Numbered from the stretch's first letter, positions 53,280 through 63,810 are shown. The stretch: DNA of 64,000 nucleotides from Brevibacterium sp. RIT 803 (GCF_016892625.1 NZ_JAFEMW010000001.1:682001-746000); one strand, 5' to 3'. The notes: a model not told the origin generated them from the letters alone. Program-made: numbers and translations.

Positions 53280-53675
53280 ATGAGCTTCGACGCGCGCCAC
53301 ATCTCACAGACGATCCGCACAGACCCCTCCGACATCGCGGTCTTCGCCGGCAATCCGGCCAACCTCCCACAGTGGGCGGCCGGCCTGAGCGACGGCATCC
53401 GCAATGAGGCCGGACGCTGGATCACCGATTCGCCGATGGGCGAGGTCGAGGTCAGCTTCCGGCCCGGCATCGAGTTCGGGATCCTCGACCACGACGTGAT
53501 CTTCCCCGACGGCACCACCGTGCACAATCCGCTGCGTGTGCTCCACAACGACGATGTCAGCGAGGTCGTCTTCACCGTCTACCGCCTCCCGAGCGTCAGC
53601 GATGAGGAATTCGCCCGCGACATCGAAGCCGTGCAGAAGGATCTGGAACGACTCCGCGATGTCCTCGAAGACTGA
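53280..53675 (+). CDS. SRPBCC / polyketide-cyclase-like family protein
   Basis: A 131-residue protein with the START-like fold sequence pattern: an initial strand SQTIRTDPSDIAVFAGNPANLPQW (cited as VFAGNPANLPQWAAGL), a series of beta strands and a C-terminal helix EEFARDIEAVQKDLERLRDVL. Members bind hydrophobic ligands; the ligand here is unknown. Its last codons overlap the PlsC gene by 17 bases, suggesting cotranscription with an acyltransferase. Confidence 0.78.
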   Translation: MSFDARHISQTIRTDPSDIAVFAGNPANLPQWAAGLSDGIRNEAGRWITDSPMGEVEVSFRPGIEFGILDHDVIFPDGTTVHNPLRVLHNDDVSEVVFTVYRLPSVSDEEFARDIEAVQKDLERLRDVLED

Positions 53676-54801
53676 CCACTCGAATGCATCCCTACCACCT
53701 GCTGCCGCCCTAGGATGGGGGCACCGGTTCATCAATGCCGCCATGCGCACGGCATATTTCGGTCGCATCCGCGTTCTCGACGTCGGCGGCAAGCCCGCCG
53801 ATTCCGCCGACCGCGAGGAATCCCCGAGCGGCACCACCACACGAGCGATCCCGCGCCCGCGCCTCATCATCTCCAGCCACCGCAATGGAGCCATCGACGG
53901 CCACCAGGTGCTCGCCGCATTCCCGCGAGCACAGTTCCTCATCTCGATCCAGCTCATCCGCAGCTGGTTCCTGCGTCTCTTCATCGCCGGCATCCCCGTC
54001 GTCCGGCCCAAGGACGTCGAACGCTACAACCTCGACCCCACATCGGTGGCCAGTCCGGTCGACGCCGGCACTGCACACCTTCGCCGGGGCGGGGACCTGG
54101 GAATCTTCCCCGAAGCCAGCAGCGAATGGGGCCACCGACCCCAACCCTACAAATCTGGTGCTGCCCGCATCGCCTGCACCCTGCTCGAGGAGGGTATCGA
54201 TCTCGAGGTGATCCCGGTGGGCCTGTTCTATTCGACACCGGATCGATTCCGCTCCCGCGCCGAGGTGGTCCGCGGAAAGTCGATCACGATTCCGGCCCGC
54301 AACGGCCAGGATCGATCCGTTTGGGAGGCCGAGGTCGCCTCGGCGATGAGTTCGGCCCTCGATGAGATCTCAGTGAATTGTCCCGACGAAGAGACCTTCG
54401 AGCGGATCCAGGCGAAGGCGCTCAATGTCGCCCGCAGAACACCGGGCAGAGCGGCCACGTTCGCGACGGCGTTTCTGGACCTGCAGCGTGATAACTCCAC
54501 AGCTGCAGCTGACGGGTCACCCGCCGCAGCGAGTTCTGCGATCACGGTGCTGCGCTGGGTCGGGATCGCGCTCATGTGGCTCTTCGCCCCCGTGCTCGCG
54601 GCAGCTGCCCTTGCCGGATCGCGCGCGGACGGTCGCAATACTGTCACATTCTTCCGCCTCCTCGGCGGCTTCGCAGCAGTTATGGTCTGGGTACCAGCAC
54701 TCATTGTTGCCGTGTTCTTCTGGCCCCTGGTCATAGGAATCGGCATCGTCAGTGCGGTCTGCGGCTGGCTGCTTCTGGGCTTGCGTCGCTTCCGTCTGTG
54801 A
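53659..54801 (+). CDS. 1-acyl-sn-glycerol-3-phosphate acyltransferase-like protein
   Basis: A 380-residue PlsC-superfamily acyltransferase with a C-terminal membrane part. The catalytic motif is SSHRNGAIDGH, an H-x5-D variant of the usual H-x4-D; IPVVRPKDVERY, FPEASSEWGH and VIPVGLFY are the later acyltransferase motifs. Two or three membrane helices follow residue 290 (VGIALMWLFAPVLAAAALAG, FAAVMVWVPALIVAVFFWPL). ATG 53659 overlaps the SRPBCC gene; earlier in-frame ATGs lie inside that gene. Role in phospholipid or glycolipid acylation is inferred. Confidence 0.82.
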   Translation: MSSKTDHSNASLPPAAALGWGHRFINAAMRTAYFGRIRVLDVGGKPADSADREESPSGTTTRAIPRPRLIISSHRNGAIDGHQVLAAFPRAQFLISIQLIRSWFLRLFIAGIPVVRPKDVERYNLDPTSVASPVDAGTAHLRRGGDLGIFPEASSEWGHRPQPYKSGAARIACTLLEEGIDLEVIPVGLFYSTPDRFRSRAEVVRGKSITIPARNGQDRSVWEAEVASAMSSALDEISVNCPDEETFERIQAKALNVARRTPGRAATFATAFLDLQRDNSTAAADGSPAAASSAITVLRWVGIALMWLFAPVLAAAALAGSRADGRNTVTFFRLLGGFAAVMVWVPALIVAVFFWPLVIGIGIVSAVCGWLLLGLRRFRL

Positions 54802-54853
54802 CCCGATCGACTACCGTCCCCTCGGCCCACCTGAGACATCTCTAGGAGCACTC

Positions 54854-57481
54854 GTGACACTCACCCTCGGCTTCACCGATCCTCTCGCCACCGAACTTGC
54901 GACCAGCGGCGGCAAGGGCGCCAGCCTCGCGAAGTCCGCGCAGAATCTGCCCGTGCCCGGCGGCTTCATCGTCACCGCCGACGCCTACACGCAATTCGTC
55001 ACACCCCTGCAGTCGCGGATCAGCGGGCTCATGGACACCGACCACCCCGCCGAGGCGATCGGCGAGCTCATCCGCAGCACCCCGGTCCCCGGTGCGTGGC
55101 TCGCCGACTTCGAGGCGGCGGCCCAGGCTGCCGGCCTGAACGGCCAGGCGGTGGCGGTCCGTTCCTCGGGGACCATGGAGGATCTGCCCGGGGCGGCCTT
55201 CGCCGGGCAGCACGATACCTACCTCGGGGTTCGCGGAACGCAGTCCATCGCCGAGGCGGTGCGCGACTGCTATGCCTCCCTGTGGAATCCACACGCCTTC
55301 CGCTACCGTCAGCAGCTCGGCGTCGAACAGCTGGAGGCGAAGATGGCCGTCGTCGTTCAGCTCATGGTCGCAGTCGGCGCTGAGGAGGCTGCCGGGGTCG
55401 CCTTCTCCGTCGATCCGGTGCGCGGCAACACGGACGAAGTCCTCATCAATGCGGCGTTCGGACTGGGCGAGACCGTCGTCGGAGGAGAAGAACCCGTCGA
55501 CGAATTCCGGATCGCCCGCGCCGACGGAACCCAGGTCGCGGCCGAGATCGCGGTCAAGCCGAAGGCCCTCGTCATGCGTGGGCCTGCGGAAGCCGATGAC
55601 GTTGACGACGAGGGGGGCGACGACGGACGCGACGATCACATCGGACAGGACGATCACGTCGATGCGCGCACGAGGGAGGTCCACCTCGGCGACGATCAGC
55701 GGACCCGTCCGGCACTGTCTGCGGAACAGGCCCGAGCGGTGGCCGAACTCTCCGTGCGCGCGGAGGATCATTTCGGTTTCCCGCAGGACATCGAGTGGGC
55801 CTTCAGCGGTGACGGCCTCTTCCTCCTGCAGTCGCGGCCGATCACTCGCGTCGCACCCCGCTGGACCCGCGACGAATCGGCCGAACGATTTCCCACTCCG
55901 GTCACGCCTCTGACCTGGGACCTCGTCGAGGCAGGATTCCACAGCTCACTCAACCACAGCTTCGATCTCATGGGCCTGCCGCCCTTCGACGACAAGTGGT
56001 TCGTGATGCGTGACTTCTACATCTACGGCAATCAGACGGCCGTCGATCTCTACGCCGGGAGACTGCCGACGAAGATGCTCTCCAGCGTGGAGACCATCAC
56101 CGAATCGCTGCCGGAGATCGCTTCTCAGTTCGGTTGGGTGCAGGAACTTCCCGTGCGGTGGATGCGAGACCTCGACACGTACCTCATGGGCATCGGCAAG
56201 CTCTCCCACGAACCGTTGGAGGACAAGTCGCTGGCCGAGGTGTGGGATCACGTGATCGCCATCAGCGACCTCGGCACGGAGTACTTCCGCCCCAACATCG
56301 CGATCTCCCTGACTCAGCAGACACTTTACGGTGCGCTCTCGCACATGCTCGAGATGGCAGTGGACAAGGAGACGGCGCGCCTCGTGTTCGAGCGACTGCT
56401 GGCATCGACGGAGACGAAGACCTCGCAGGTCAACGCCGAACTCTGGGAGCTCTCACGCATTGTGCGCAGCAATCCCGAACTGTCATCGACGCTGCGCAGC
56501 CACACTGGCGAGGACGGGCCGGCGGTCCTCGCTGACTTCCCCGAGTTCTCCGACGAATTCGCGACTTTCCTCGCCAAGCACGGCCACCGGGAACTCGACT
56601 TCGACGCCTACCATCCGACCTGGGTCGAGGCCCCGCACATCGTCCTCGATCAGGTCCGCCTGCTGGCTGATCGAGCTGAGAACGCCGCGGCGGATTCCGA
56701 TCTGGAGCGCAAGGTCCTGCAGGCCGAGACTGAGCGGGCCGTGGTCAATGCCGCTCCGGAGAAGCTGCGTTATCTGGTGCAGGAGGTCATCCGACTGGCA
56801 CGCTCGTACACGGCGCTCGATGACCTGGAGCACTACCAGACCACACGCCTGACGCTGCCGATGCGACGGGCCCTGCGCGAACTGGGTCAGAGACTTGTCG
56901 ACCAGGGTGTCCTCACCGACCCCATGGATGTCTACTTCATCAATTTCGAGCCTCTCGACGCAGCGATCCGCGCTGCCGACGGGCAGCACTCCCCTGCCGG
57001 AGATTCCGCTGGCTCCGGCAACGGGCATCGCTCCCCCGCCGAGGCTCTGGCCGGCCTGACTGCGATCGCGGAGAAGAACAAGGCCGGGTATCAGGAAGCG
57101 GTCGAGCGGACCCCCGAGTGGGAGCACGGTCGTGCGCCCGACGTCGGGGATGACGCGGACGGTGACTTCATCAAGGGAACTGCCGGCAGTCCCGGCGAGG
57201 TCACGGGCGAGGTCTTCGTCGTCCACAGCCCCGAGGACTTCTCGTCCTTCCCGGACGGGGCGATCCTTGTCGCCCGAACCACGAATCCGGCCTGGACGGC
57301 TCTGTTCTACCAGGCCAGCGGCGTCATCACCGAAAGCGGCGGTGCGCTCTCCCACGGTGCGGTCACGGCCCGTGAGTTGGGTCTGCCTGCGGTCATGGCC
57401 GTCCGAGATGCCACCAGCAGGTTCACATCGGGACAGACGGTGAGCGTCAACGGCAGCAACGGCACGGTGACACCGAGCTGA
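54854..57481 (+). CDS. PEP-synthase-like / rifampicin phosphotransferase-type protein
   Basis: An 875-residue phosphotransferase. The N-terminal ATP-grasp (PPDK_N) domain has GGKGASLAKSAQNLPVPGGF and VRSSGTMEDLPGAAFAGQ. Unlike PEP synthase, the swivelling His domain is at the C-terminus: GGALSHGAVTARELGLPAV with His834. The order ATP-binding, middle helical domain, His domain and the length match rifampicin phosphotransferase (Rph, about 865 residues), which inactivates rifamycins. Residues about 245-279 are an acidic Asp/His-rich insertion. The start is GTG 54854, five bases after AGGAG. No rifampicin-associated element is recognised upstream, so the substrate may differ. Confidence 0.75.
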   Translation: MTLTLGFTDPLATELATSGGKGASLAKSAQNLPVPGGFIVTADAYTQFVTPLQSRISGLMDTDHPAEAIGELIRSTPVPGAWLADFEAAAQAAGLNGQAVAVRSSGTMEDLPGAAFAGQHDTYLGVRGTQSIAEAVRDCYASLWNPHAFRYRQQLGVEQLEAKMAVVVQLMVAVGAEEAAGVAFSVDPVRGNTDEVLINAAFGLGETVVGGEEPVDEFRIARADGTQVAAEIAVKPKALVMRGPAEADDVDDEGGDDGRDDHIGQDDHVDARTREVHLGDDQRTRPALSAEQARAVAELSVRAEDHFGFPQDIEWAFSGDGLFLLQSRPITRVAPRWTRDESAERFPTPVTPLTWDLVEAGFHSSLNHSFDLMGLPPFDDKWFVMRDFYIYGNQTAVDLYAGRLPTKMLSSVETITESLPEIASQFGWVQELPVRWMRDLDTYLMGIGKLSHEPLEDKSLAEVWDHVIAISDLGTEYFRPNIAISLTQQTLYGALSHMLEMAVDKETARLVFERLLASTETKTSQVNAELWELSRIVRSNPELSSTLRSHTGEDGPAVLADFPEFSDEFATFLAKHGHRELDFDAYHPTWVEAPHIVLDQVRLLADRAENAAADSDLERKVLQAETERAVVNAAPEKLRYLVQEVIRLARSYTALDDLEHYQTTRLTLPMRRALRELGQRLVDQGVLTDPMDVYFINFEPLDAAIRAADGQHSPAGDSAGSGNGHRSPAEALAGLTAIAEKNKAGYQEAVERTPEWEHGRAPDVGDDADGDFIKGTAGSPGEVTGEVFVVHSPEDFSSFPDGAILVARTTNPAWTALFYQASGVITESGGALSHGAVTARELGLPAVMAVRDATSRFTSGQTVSVNGSNGTVTPS

Positions 57482-57539
57482 GGACCACCTCGGCGAGCTC
57501 GGTTCGCGAGTGCACGACTACCTCGGCGCGGGCCATGAC

Positions 57540-58961
57540 CTATACCGCCTGGAGAGCGTCCACAGGGCTGATCGACGTGGCCGAGCGCGCCGGAGCACGG
57601 CTGGCGGCGAGTACGGCCAGAAGCGAGCCGGCGACGACGGAGATGATGACCCACCAGGGCACGGACGGAGCGAAGAATCCGGTCAGCGGGGACAGCAGAA
57701 CCAGGGCACCGATCCACCCGAATGCGATGCCGAGGGGCACCGCGACCAGGCAGGCGGTCACGCTCAGCTGCATACCCTCGGCCACGATCATGCGACGGAC
57801 CCGTCGAGGCGTCTGACCGAGGGCCATGAGCAGACCGATCTCCTGCGTGCGCTGCCGCACGGAGAGCGTGAGCGCGTTCGCGACCCCGATGACGGCGATG
57901 ATGACCGAGAAGAGGACCATGCCGAGGAAGAACATCATCGTCTGGTCGATGATGGTCTTCAGGACTTCCTCGAAACCGCCCCACCCGTCGTCGCCGAGCG
58001 ATTCAGCGTAGTCGAGAAGCTGGTCTCGAAATGTCGTCATGGCCGTGGCAAACATGACGATGAGGGTGATGCCGATGACGAGGCCGATCACCGTGCGCGC
58101 ATTGCGAGTGGGGTGACGAGCGATCGTCGACGCAGCCAGACGTGCGGTCGCTGTTCGGCCGAGCAGCCACCCGGTGAGCGTCTGCAGCGGAGGCAGGATC
58201 CAGGGGTTGCCGACGATGACGCCGACGAAGGTCAGCGCGGCACCGACGGCGACGAGGAGCACGCCAAGGACACTCACCGTGTTCCCGCTGGCACCGATGA
58301 CGCCGCTGATGAGAAGGGTGATCCCCATAGACAGCAGGATGAGTGCACCCGCCAGGGCCCCCATCGATGCACGCGTATCCTCGGGGCGACGTTCGACAGC
58401 CTGCGAGGTGGCCTCAATCGGCGAGATGCCGCTGATGCGTTGGGCACCCAGATACGCTGAGAACCAGGTCACGACGATGGTCGCGGCCCCCGGGAGGATC
58501 ATCTTAGGACTGAGCAGATCCGACTCCACGGTGATCTGTCCGCCGAGGTAGGCCGCCGCACCCTGCGCGAGCGCGGTGGAGACGAGGAACGCAGCGACGG
58601 CGCTGGGTATCGAAACGAGCAGTCCCTCCGCCGAGGCGGCCCGGCGCAACCGTCGCGAGGAAGCTCCGATGAGACGCAGCAGTGCCAGTTGACGGCTGCG
58701 ACCGGCGATGATGATGGAGAACGTATTGGCGATGACGATGCTTGAGACGAACAGCGCAATGATGAAGAAGAGCAGTCCCACCGTGGTGAGCAGCCCCTGC
58801 GCCGTGTCTGACTCGGAGACGATCTTCGCCGAGGACATCCAGGCTGTGAGGATCTCGATGCCCTGCATGATGACGGTGCCGAAGAGCGCAGCGATGAAGA
58901 CGACGAGGAAGCTGGGGGCGAACTGGCGCGGGTTGCTCCGGAGCTCCCGCATCGGGTTCAT
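57540..58961 (-). CDS. MacB-type ABC transporter permease (FtsX domain)
   Basis: A 473-residue permease with an N-terminal membrane helix, a large extracytosolic region and repeated FtsX-type helix clusters: ILFFIIALFVSSIVIANTFSI-like text (LLFFIIALFVSSIVIANTF), RSRQLALLRLIGASSRRLRR, and a second copy RTQEIGLLMALGQTPRRVRR. The duplicated ALLRLIG/LLMALG elements indicate two FtsX modules. With the ATPase it forms an efflux or lipoprotein-type mechanotransmission ABC pump; cargo unknown. ATG overlaps the ATPase stop. Confidence 0.9.
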   Translation of the reverse strand: MNPMRELRSNPRQFAPSFLVVFIAALFGTVIMQGIEILTAWMSSAKIVSESDTAQGLLTTVGLLFFIIALFVSSIVIANTFSIIIAGRSRQLALLRLIGASSRRLRRAASAEGLLVSIPSAVAAFLVSTALAQGAAAYLGGQITVESDLLSPKMILPGAATIVVTWFSAYLGAQRISGISPIEATSQAVERRPEDTRASMGALAGALILLSMGITLLISGVIGASGNTVSVLGVLLVAVGAALTFVGVIVGNPWILPPLQTLTGWLLGRTATARLAASTIARHPTRNARTVIGLVIGITLIVMFATAMTTFRDQLLDYAESLGDDGWGGFEEVLKTIIDQTMMFFLGMVLFSVIIAVIGVANALTLSVRQRTQEIGLLMALGQTPRRVRRMIVAEGMQLSVTACLVAVPLGIAFGWIGALVLLSPLTGFFAPSVPWWVIISVVAGSLLAVLAASRAPARSATSISPVDALQAV

Positions 58962-59800
58962 CGGCGCCCTCCGGTCTCCGCGGCATGTTGCGGAGACCGT
59001 ACGGGATTCTGCAGGGGCCCGGCGGCTGCGTTCTCCGCAGCCTCGGCCTTCGCGTCGAGATCGAGCATCGTCTGTGCAATCACCTCGGCGCTGATCGAGT
59101 CGTTGAGCTCTGAGACGGGTGTGCCGTCGGCGATGAACACGACGCGGTCGGCATAGGCGGCCACGATCGGATCATGGGTCACGAGGACGATCGACTGTCC
59201 GAGCTCGCACACGGCCTCGGACATGATGGCCATGACCTCGCGCCCCGACCGGCCGTCGAGGTTGCCCGTCGGTTCGTCGGCGAAGAGGATGTCCGGTCTC
59301 GTGGCCAGGGCACGGGCGATGGCGGTGCGCTGCTGCTGTCCGCCCGAGATCTCACTGGGCCGATGTTTGAGCCGCTCGTCGAGACCGAGCCGCTTGATGA
59401 TGCTGGAGATCCAGGCGCGTTCATCGGCATTGGGCCTCCGATCATCGAGCTCGAAGGGCAGCACGATGTTCTCCCTGACAGTGAGAGTCGGCACGAGGTT
59501 GAATGCCTGGAACACGAAGCCGATCCGCCGCCGACGCAAGGCCGTGAGCTCGTCCTCGTGCAATGCAGTGATCTCACGGTCACCGATGTGAACAGTGCCC
59601 GAGCTGGGCCGATCGAGTCCGGCGAGAATGTGCATGAGCGTGGATTTGCCCGAACCCGAGGGTCCCATCACGGCCGTCAGACGGGCGGGGGCGATATCAA
59701 GGGAGACCTGGTTGAGAGCGACCAGCGCTGCCCCGTCGGGATCAAAGACCTTCGAGACATTGCGAAGCTGAGCGATGGGCATCGGTGAGGCGGTCGTCAT
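58958..59800 (-). CDS. MacB/LolD-type ABC transporter ATPase
   Basis: A 280-residue ATPase of the MacB/LolD group. Walker A GPSGSGKSTLMHILAGLD, signature ISGGQQQRTAIARAL, Walker B ILFADEPTGNLDGRSG and LVTHDPIVAAYADRVVFI. I start it at ATG 59800 after AGGGA; a TTG eight codons upstream is possible. Residues after 235 form an acidic/Ala-rich tail. Upstream (59801 on) contains ACTGATCAGT at 59875-59884, a possible regulator site. Confidence 0.9.
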   Translation of the reverse strand: MTTASPMPIAQLRNVSKVFDPDGAALVALNQVSLDIAPARLTAVMGPSGSGKSTLMHILAGLDRPSSGTVHIGDREITALHEDELTALRRRRIGFVFQAFNLVPTLTVRENIVLPFELDDRRPNADERAWISSIIKRLGLDERLKHRPSEISGGQQQRTAIARALATRPDILFADEPTGNLDGRSGREVMAIMSEAVCELGQSIVLVTHDPIVAAYADRVVFIADGTPVSELNDSISAEVIAQTMLDLDAKAEAAENAAAGPLQNPVRSPQHAAETGGRR

Positions 59801-59874
59801 ATGGTCCCTACATTGCTGCGTCAAACTGTCTCATCCAGACTAACGACCCGCAACGACAAGAAACATAGGATCTG

Positions 59875-59884
59875 ACTGATCAGT
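59875..59884. promoter_or_regulatory. short palindrome upstream of the MacB-like operon
   Basis: ACTGATCAGT is a perfect ten-base palindrome 75 bp upstream of the ATPase ATG. It could bind a regulator; no regulator gene is adjacent. Confidence 0.25.
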
Positions 59885-59948
59885 AGGTGTGAGCCGCCTG
59901 TGCAATTTGCGAAGTGTGTGAGCGTGGATGTCGACCAGCTTGCCGAAC

Positions 59949-60068
59949 AGACTGCTGGCTGGGTGTCTGGCTGGCTCACCGGCTAGCCAGCTGGCTGGCC
60001 GACTCACTGGCGAGTCAGACAGCTGCCCGGCTCACCGGCTAGTCAGACAGCTGCCCAGCTCACCGGTT
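59949..60068. repeat. imperfect tandem repeats, 28-bp unit
   Basis: Two adjacent 28-bp units at 60013-60040 and 60041-60068 differ at two positions. Both begin AGTCAGACAGCTGCCC; the upstream part (59949-60012) carries degenerate CTGGCTGG and GCTCACCGGCTAG pieces of the same unit. Non-coding, between the MacB-like promoter region and the groEL terminator. Confidence 0.85.
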
Positions 60069-60076
60069 GATCGTGA

Positions 60077-60119
60077 ATACACGAGTGGCCCGGAACATTG
60101 TTCCGGGCCACTCGTGTAT
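60077..60119 (-). terminator. 21-bp perfect hairpin, terminator of groESL
   Basis: 60077-60097 pairs exactly with 60099-60119, a 21-bp inverted repeat around one base (effective loop of three to five bases). It lies 46 bp after the groEL stop. No U-tract. Confidence 0.85.
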
Positions 60120-60164
60120 CAGTTCAGCGCAGTCGCTGCGCGGTGATGCGAATCAGATGGGGAC

Positions 60165-61781
<1,617 letters not shown>

Positions 61782-61790
61782 TCAGGGGAT

Positions 61791-62084
61791 TCAGCCGATG
61801 ACGGCGAGCACGTCACGAGCCGAGAGCACGAGGAACTCTTCTCCTGCGTACTTGACTTCGGTGCCGCCGAACTTGGAGTAGATGACCTTGTCGCCAATGG
61901 CCACGTCAACTGGGACGCGGTTTCCGTTGTCAGCAACGCGGCCTGGGCCCACTGCGACAACTTCGCCTTCCTGAGGCTTTTCCTTGGCGGTTTCGGGAAT
62001 GACCAGACCACTGGCGGTAGTCTGCTCTGCTTCGACCTGACGGATGACAATCCGATCTTCGAGTGGCTTGATGGAGACCGACAT
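61791..62084 (-). CDS. groS: co-chaperonin GroES
   Basis: A 97-residue GroES (Hsp10). [32 protein letters not shown] (cited as [15 protein letters not shown] and [16 protein letters not shown]) contains the mobile loop; [19 protein letters not shown] is the C-terminal signature. I use ATG 62084 behind GGAGAGGG; a ten-residue longer start at 62114 is not needed. First gene of the operon, 36 bp before groEL. Confidence 0.97.
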   Translation of the reverse strand: MSVSIKPLEDRIVIRQVEAEQTTASGLVIPETAKEKPQEGEVVAVGPGRVADNGNRVPVDVAIGDKVIYSKFGGTEVKYAGEEFLVLSARDVLAVIG

Positions 62085-62195
62085 ATCGGGCCCTCTCCCT
62101 TCGCTGGGGTTCAATTCTTCTTTGAGTCAGACGGCGGCGTATGCCATGATCCCCTCGTCGTCGCGGGTGCCGAGCGGATCGACCGTCTCATAAAA

Positions 62196-62222
62196 CTGGC
62201 ACTCAATGAGTGCTAGTGCTAA
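62196..62222. promoter_or_regulatory. CIRCE-like element 2
   Basis: CTGGCACTC-N9-TAGTGCTAA matches the CIRCE consensus TTAGCACTC-N9-GAGTGCTAA at 15 of 18 positions. About 110-140 bp upstream of groES. Confidence 0.75.
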
Positions 62223-62240
62223 TTCGACTTTAGAACGCTC

Positions 62241-62267
62241 TTAGCACTCGGTCAACTCGAGTGCCAA
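62241..62267. promoter_or_regulatory. CIRCE element 1
   Basis: TTAGCACTC at 62241-62249 and GAGTGCCAA at 62259-62267 flank nine bases, a match to CIRCE with one mismatch. Binding site for HrcA, repressing groESL without heat stress. The two CIRCE centres are 45 bp apart. Confidence 0.92.
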
Positions 62268-62373
62268 GGATTGTCCACGCTCTGGGCGAAACCCCAGAAA
62301 AGGTGTTCGAAGACGGCCCCTCCGGCGGCAAAGCTGGGCCGGTCTCATCTGCAAGGTGCCCCTGACGTGAATG

Positions 62374-62414
62374 CAAGCACGGACCCGGGAGATGGTCTCC
62401 CGGGTCCGTGCTTG
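62374..62414 (-). terminator. 19-bp perfect hairpin, terminator of rpf gene
   Basis: 62374-62392 pairs exactly with 62396-62414 around TGG. It lies 70 bp beyond the resuscitation-factor stop and upstream of the groESL promoter, separating the two units. Confidence 0.88.
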
Positions 62415-62483
62415 TGGTTGTCGCCTGTGACCTTATCGCTTCAGGTCAGCGGTCGCGCTTCACGCCAGCAGCTGCGCTCTGGA

Positions 62484-63725
62484 TCAGGCGCAGGCCCACT
62501 GTCCCCAGCCGGCTTCGGCCTGCAGCTTCTTGGCGCGATCGAACTGCTCCTGTGGGCTGGCATCGATCGGGTTGCCACTGCCGCCCATGGCCTGCCAGGT
62601 CGCCAGCTTGAACTGGAACAGACCGAAGTGGGCGTTGTTCGACTTGTTCACTGCGCGTGGGTTGAACTCCGACTCGCACTCAGCGACCTGGTACCACTTG
62701 GATCCCGGTCCGCCGAGCATGTCCTTGATCTCCTGGGTGCTCATGTCGCCACCACCGGAGCCGCCGCCGGTGCTGTTATCACCGTCGCCGGAGCCGCCCG
62801 AACCGCTGTCAGAGCCGCCGTCGCCGGTCCCGGCGTCCGAACCACTGCCGGAGTCGTCTGGCTCTTCAGCAGGGGCTTCCTTCTTCTTGGTGCCCTCGAT
62901 GACGACCTTGGCTTCAGGCTTGGAGAGGACCTTCTCGCCCTTCTTCTCCTTCTTCACCTCATCGCCGTTGACGGTCTTGATCTTGTAGGAGACCTGCTTC
63001 TGGCCCGCCTTGCCTTCGTCTTCGACCTTGGTCTCGCCCTCGAAGAGGGAGTCCGACTTCTTGGTCTCAGTCTTAGGCTCGATGGCCTCCTTCTCCTTGA
63101 CCGTGTCGTTCTTCACGCGGTTCAAGGTAAGGACCTGGCCGTCGGAGACCTTGGAGCTGAGAGGCACAGACATGAAGTCGTCCTTGTCGAGCTTCAGCTT
63201 GGTCTCAGCGAGGGCTTCCTTGGCTGTCTCTGCTGCGGCCGAGACCTTGTGGTCCTTGCCATCGGCGACGATTGTGAGATCCTTGGCGGTCGTCACATCG
63301 ATGTCGTTGCCTTCATCTTTGAGTTTCTGGTTCGGCTTGGTGTTGAGATCCGCGTTCTTCGCGTCCACACCGAGGTCGGCCAATGCCTGACCGACGGTGT
63401 TCGCATGCGTCGTCTCATCACTCTTCTTGCCGTCGACGGACAGCGAGATTTCCTTCGCGGTGTTGACGGTGATCGTCATATCACGCGAGATCTTCTTGTC
63501 TACGCCTGGCTTGATCTGGTCGTTCTTCTGGATGTCGAGGTCGCGGCTGTCGAGGACGTCCCCCACGGTTCCACCGAAGGTCCGAACTTCCTCGGACTGA
63601 CCATTGACATCCAATGTCACTGGCTTGTTCATGGTGACCACGGCGCCCGTGCCACCCACGAGTCCGGTAATCACGACCGCCTGTGCAGCAATTTGCACTT
63701 TGCGGTTCTTGAGAAAATCAATCAC
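62484..63725 (-). CDS. rpfB: RpfB-like resuscitation-promoting factor (DUF348-G5-transglycosylase)
   Basis: A 413-residue secreted muralytic protein. An N-terminal membrane/signal helix (QIAAQAVVITGLVGGTGAVV) is followed by three DUF348 repeats (residues about 35-200: VTLDVNGQSEEVRTFGGTVGDVL, then ISLSVDGKKSDETTHANTVG and LTIVADGKDHKVSAAAETA in part), a G5 domain (about 205-290), a Gly/Ser/Asp linker, and the C-terminal Rpf transglycosylase domain with the catalytic Glu near 350 in VAECESEFNPRAVN and FGLFQFKLATWQAMGG. It cleaves peptidoglycan and promotes regrowth. The start is GTG 63725. Confidence 0.92.
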   Translation of the reverse strand: MIDFLKNRKVQIAAQAVVITGLVGGTGAVVTMNKPVTLDVNGQSEEVRTFGGTVGDVLDSRDLDIQKNDQIKPGVDKKISRDMTITVNTAKEISLSVDGKKSDETTHANTVGQALADLGVDAKNADLNTKPNQKLKDEGNDIDVTTAKDLTIVADGKDHKVSAAAETAKEALAETKLKLDKDDFMSVPLSSKVSDGQVLTLNRVKNDTVKEKEAIEPKTETKKSDSLFEGETKVEDEGKAGQKQVSYKIKTVNGDEVKKEKKGEKVLSKPEAKVVIEGTKKKEAPAEEPDDSGSGSDAGTGDGGSDSGSGGSGDGDNSTGGGSGGGDMSTQEIKDMLGGPGSKWYQVAECESEFNPRAVNKSNNAHFGLFQFKLATWQAMGGSGNPIDASPQEQFDRAKKLQAEAGWGQWACA

Positions 63726-63764
63726 AAAAATATCCCTGGGGCAGAGGTCATCAACTCATCCACT

Positions 63765-63810
63765 GTAACCGATTCGTTACAAGATACGCAAAACATTACG
63801 AACATGTAAC
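63765..63810. promoter_or_regulatory. GTAAC/GTTAC repeats upstream of rpfB
   Basis: GTAAC-N6-GTTAC at 63765-63780 and ATTAC-N6-GTAAC at 63795-63810 are two spaced repeats of the same pentamer 40-85 bp before the start. GTTAC-type repeats have been reported for the actinobacterial response regulator MtrA, which controls rpf genes; this assignment is tentative. Confidence 0.35.

Noticed and set aside
54802..54853. Rifampicin-associated element upstream of the Rph-like gene
   Set aside because: The 52-bp gap contains no recognisable RAE.
59949..60068. CRISPR array
   Set aside because: The 28-bp units are directly adjacent with no unique spacers, and no cas genes are present.
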